This document shows, piece by piece, positions 63,051-64,000 of a stretch of DNA of 64,000 nt (positions are counted from its first letter, which is position 1; every line of letters starts with the position of its first letter). The stretch covers positions 806,001 to 870,000 of the forward strand of contig NZ_QOLA01000002.1 in NCBI RefSeq assembly GCF_003324565.1. The letters are read 5' to 3'. This DNA is from Streptomyces sp. SDr-06. Its GTDB lineage: Bacteria > Actinomycetota > Actinomycetes > Streptomycetales > Streptomycetaceae. A program made the translations under genes and the position numbers. Under the pieces are notes generated by a model that worked only from the letters and a program-made list of their open reading frames with translations, was not told the origin of the DNA and did no database searches.

Positions 63051-63293
63051 ATGAAGCTCAACAAGGCTCTCGCCGTCACCGTGCTCGCCGGCGGCGCCCT
63101 CGCCGCCGCGACCGGCGCCGCTTCCGCTCACGGCGGAGCCCAGGCCGACGGCACCGCCGAGCGCTCCCCGGGCGTCGTCTCCGGCAACCTGGTCCAGGCT
63201 CCGGTCCACGTCCCCGTGAACGCCACGGGCAACACGGTCAACGTGATCGGTGTCCTCAACCCGGCCTTCGGGAACGAGAGCTCCAACAGCTGA
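63051..63293 (+). CDS. chpE: short chaplin ChpE-like
   Basis: An 80-aa secreted protein: signal peptide MKLNKALAVTVLAGGALAAA ending at TGAASAHG, and one chaplin domain with GVVSGNLVQAPVHVPVNATGNTVNVIGVLNPAFGN, which assembles into amyloid fibrils on aerial hyphae. It has no cysteine, as in ChpE and unlike the other short chaplins, which carry two. AGGAGG precedes the ATG. A UUCG-capped terminator follows. From memory, chpE is SCO1800 and the neighbour order matches. Confidence 0.92.
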   Translation: MKLNKALAVTVLAGGALAAATGAASAHGGAQADGTAERSPGVVSGNLVQAPVHVPVNATGNTVNVIGVLNPAFGNESSNS

Positions 63294-63315
63294 CCCGCTC
63301 CCCGAGCGGTGACCT

Positions 63316-63343
63316 CCGGCCCCCGGGTTCGCCCGGGGGCCGG
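63316..63343. terminator. UUCG-loop terminator between chpE and convergent gene
   Basis: CCGGCCCCCGGG (63316-63327), loop TTCG, CCCGGGGGCCGG (63332-63343), a perfect 12-bp stem with a very stable tetraloop between two convergent genes. Confidence 0.85.
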
Positions 63344-63361
63344 TCCGCTGTCCGAACCGCT

Positions 63362-64000
63362 TCAGCCCCGCTCCCGCTCCTCCACATACGCGTTGTACGC
63401 CGCGACCCTGGCCCGCCTGGCCACCCGCTCCACCGGACGCAGCGCCTCGCCCCGCGCCGCGATCTCCGAGGCGCTCACCGCACCCCCGTGCCCGTTCTCC
63501 CGCGCCAGCGACACCAGCAGCGCGACCCGCCGCGCCAGTTCCAGCACCCGTACCGCGCGCGGCGGATAGCCCGGGGCCAGCACCTCCTCGTCGGGGCCCT
63601 CGGCCCGCGCCCGGTACGCGTCGATCGCGGCGGCCGCGGCCGGACCCGACCCCGCCACGTCGAGCCGGGTGAGCACGGCGGTCGCCTCCCGCAGCCCCTC
63701 CGCGAGCTCGCGCTCCGCCTCCCCGAGCGAGGGCACGTCGGCCGGCGGAGCCTCGCGCACGGGCAGGCAGTGCCAGACCACCTCGGTGTGCACGTCCCCG
63801 GCGGGCCCGGCCTCGTACAGCTCGGGGACGAGACCGTAGGGCGCCCCGAACCCCACCACGGCCTCCTCGGCGTCGAGGGCGCGCGCGTTGAACTCCGCGG
63901 GGCCGCTGAGTCCCAGCGGATGGCCCGCCGTCGGCAGCGCGACCCGCCAGCCGCTCACCCCGAGGGTGCGCAGCCGGCCGAGCGCCAGCGTGAGACCCAC
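63362..64000 (-). CDS. hypothetical protein (5' end beyond window)
   Basis: At least 212 aa; the frame runs to the last base, so the N-terminus lies outside or at the GTG at 64000. The sequence has PxxDVPSLGEAERELAEGLREATAVL and helical repeats (RVLELARRVALLVSLAREN, RPVERVARRARVAAYNAYVEERERG). I do not recognise a family; it corresponds in position to the conserved hypothetical next to chpE in S. coelicolor (SCO1799, from memory). Confidence 0.7.
   Translation of the reverse strand: MGLTLALGRLRTLGVSGWRVALPTAGHPLGLSGPAEFNARALDAEEAVVGFGAPYGLVPELYEAGPAGDVHTEVVWHCLPVREAPPADVPSLGEAERELAEGLREATAVLTRLDVAGSGPAAAAAIDAYRARAEGPDEEVLAPGYPPRAVRVLELARRVALLVSLARENGHGGAVSASEIAARGEALRPVERVARRARVAAYNAYVEERERG

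Overview
The window is a piece of a Streptomyces chromosome. The sequence is very GC-rich with strong third-position GC bias, GTG/TTG starts are common, and it carries lineage markers: a short chaplin (chpE), a Gbn-type small nucleoid-associated protein, a DUF6286/Asp23 cluster, a streptophobe-like membrane protein and a B12-riboswitch cobalamin operon. From memory of gene order, it matches the core-chromosome block around SCO1799-SCO1858 of S. coelicolor. I see no prophage, transposase, CRISPR array, rRNA, tRNA or large biosynthetic cluster.

Layout. 1-7.1 kb: the end of a ZIP metal transporter, then a leftward cobalamin operon (cobD, cobQ, chelatase ATPase/VWA fusion, cobO, cobB) headed by a cobalamin riboswitch and an 18-codon leader ORF. 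7.2-9.7 kb: a Pit phosphate transporter with a PHO box, and a secreted GH25 lysozyme. 9.8-15.7 kb: class II aldolase, alpha/beta hydrolase, a three-unit ~103-bp repeat, a conserved DNA-binding-like protein, a VOC protein, a zinc metallopeptidase and a secreted protein. 15.7-19 kb: a 7-codon upstream ORF, an ABC-F protein, gbn behind a cluster of GATC sites, and an enoyl-CoA hydratase. 19-22.1 kb: an Asp23/AmaP envelope-stress cluster, followed by a repeat-rich gap. 22.5-28 kb (leftward): an SDR without the usual catalytic pair, a GH15 enzyme, SURF1, a Cys-rich protein, a DEDDh exonuclease with BRCT, and a TetR regulator.

28.1-32.3 kb: a four-gene catabolic-type operon (acetoacetate decarboxylase family, SDR, two amidohydrolases) divergent from the TetR gene, with a perfect palindrome between them. 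32.4-40 kb: VIT1-type transporter, sterol-desaturase-type oxidase, lysoplasmalogenase, alcohol dehydrogenase, secreted subtilase, DUF485/acetate symporter pair and moaA. 41-48.4 kb: small proteins, tyrS, tldD/tldE joined by a duplicated start/stop junction, and fabG-fabI. 48.5-53.5 kb: GntR/MFS pair with a 38-aa partner, SixA phosphatase and serB. 53.6-64 kb: streptophobe-like protein, FHA-ABC transporter, SLT transglycosylase, queA-SDR, a GAF sensor kinase/LuxR regulator pair, chpE and a truncated hypothetical gene.

Most of the window is conserved housekeeping and cell-envelope biology. The most interesting signals are regulatory or architectural: the GATC cluster in front of gbn, the seven-codon ORF before the ABC-F gene, the tldD-tldE junction duplication, the leader ORF between riboswitch and cobD, the ~103-bp repeat array, and the TetR-controlled amidohydrolase operon of unknown substrate.
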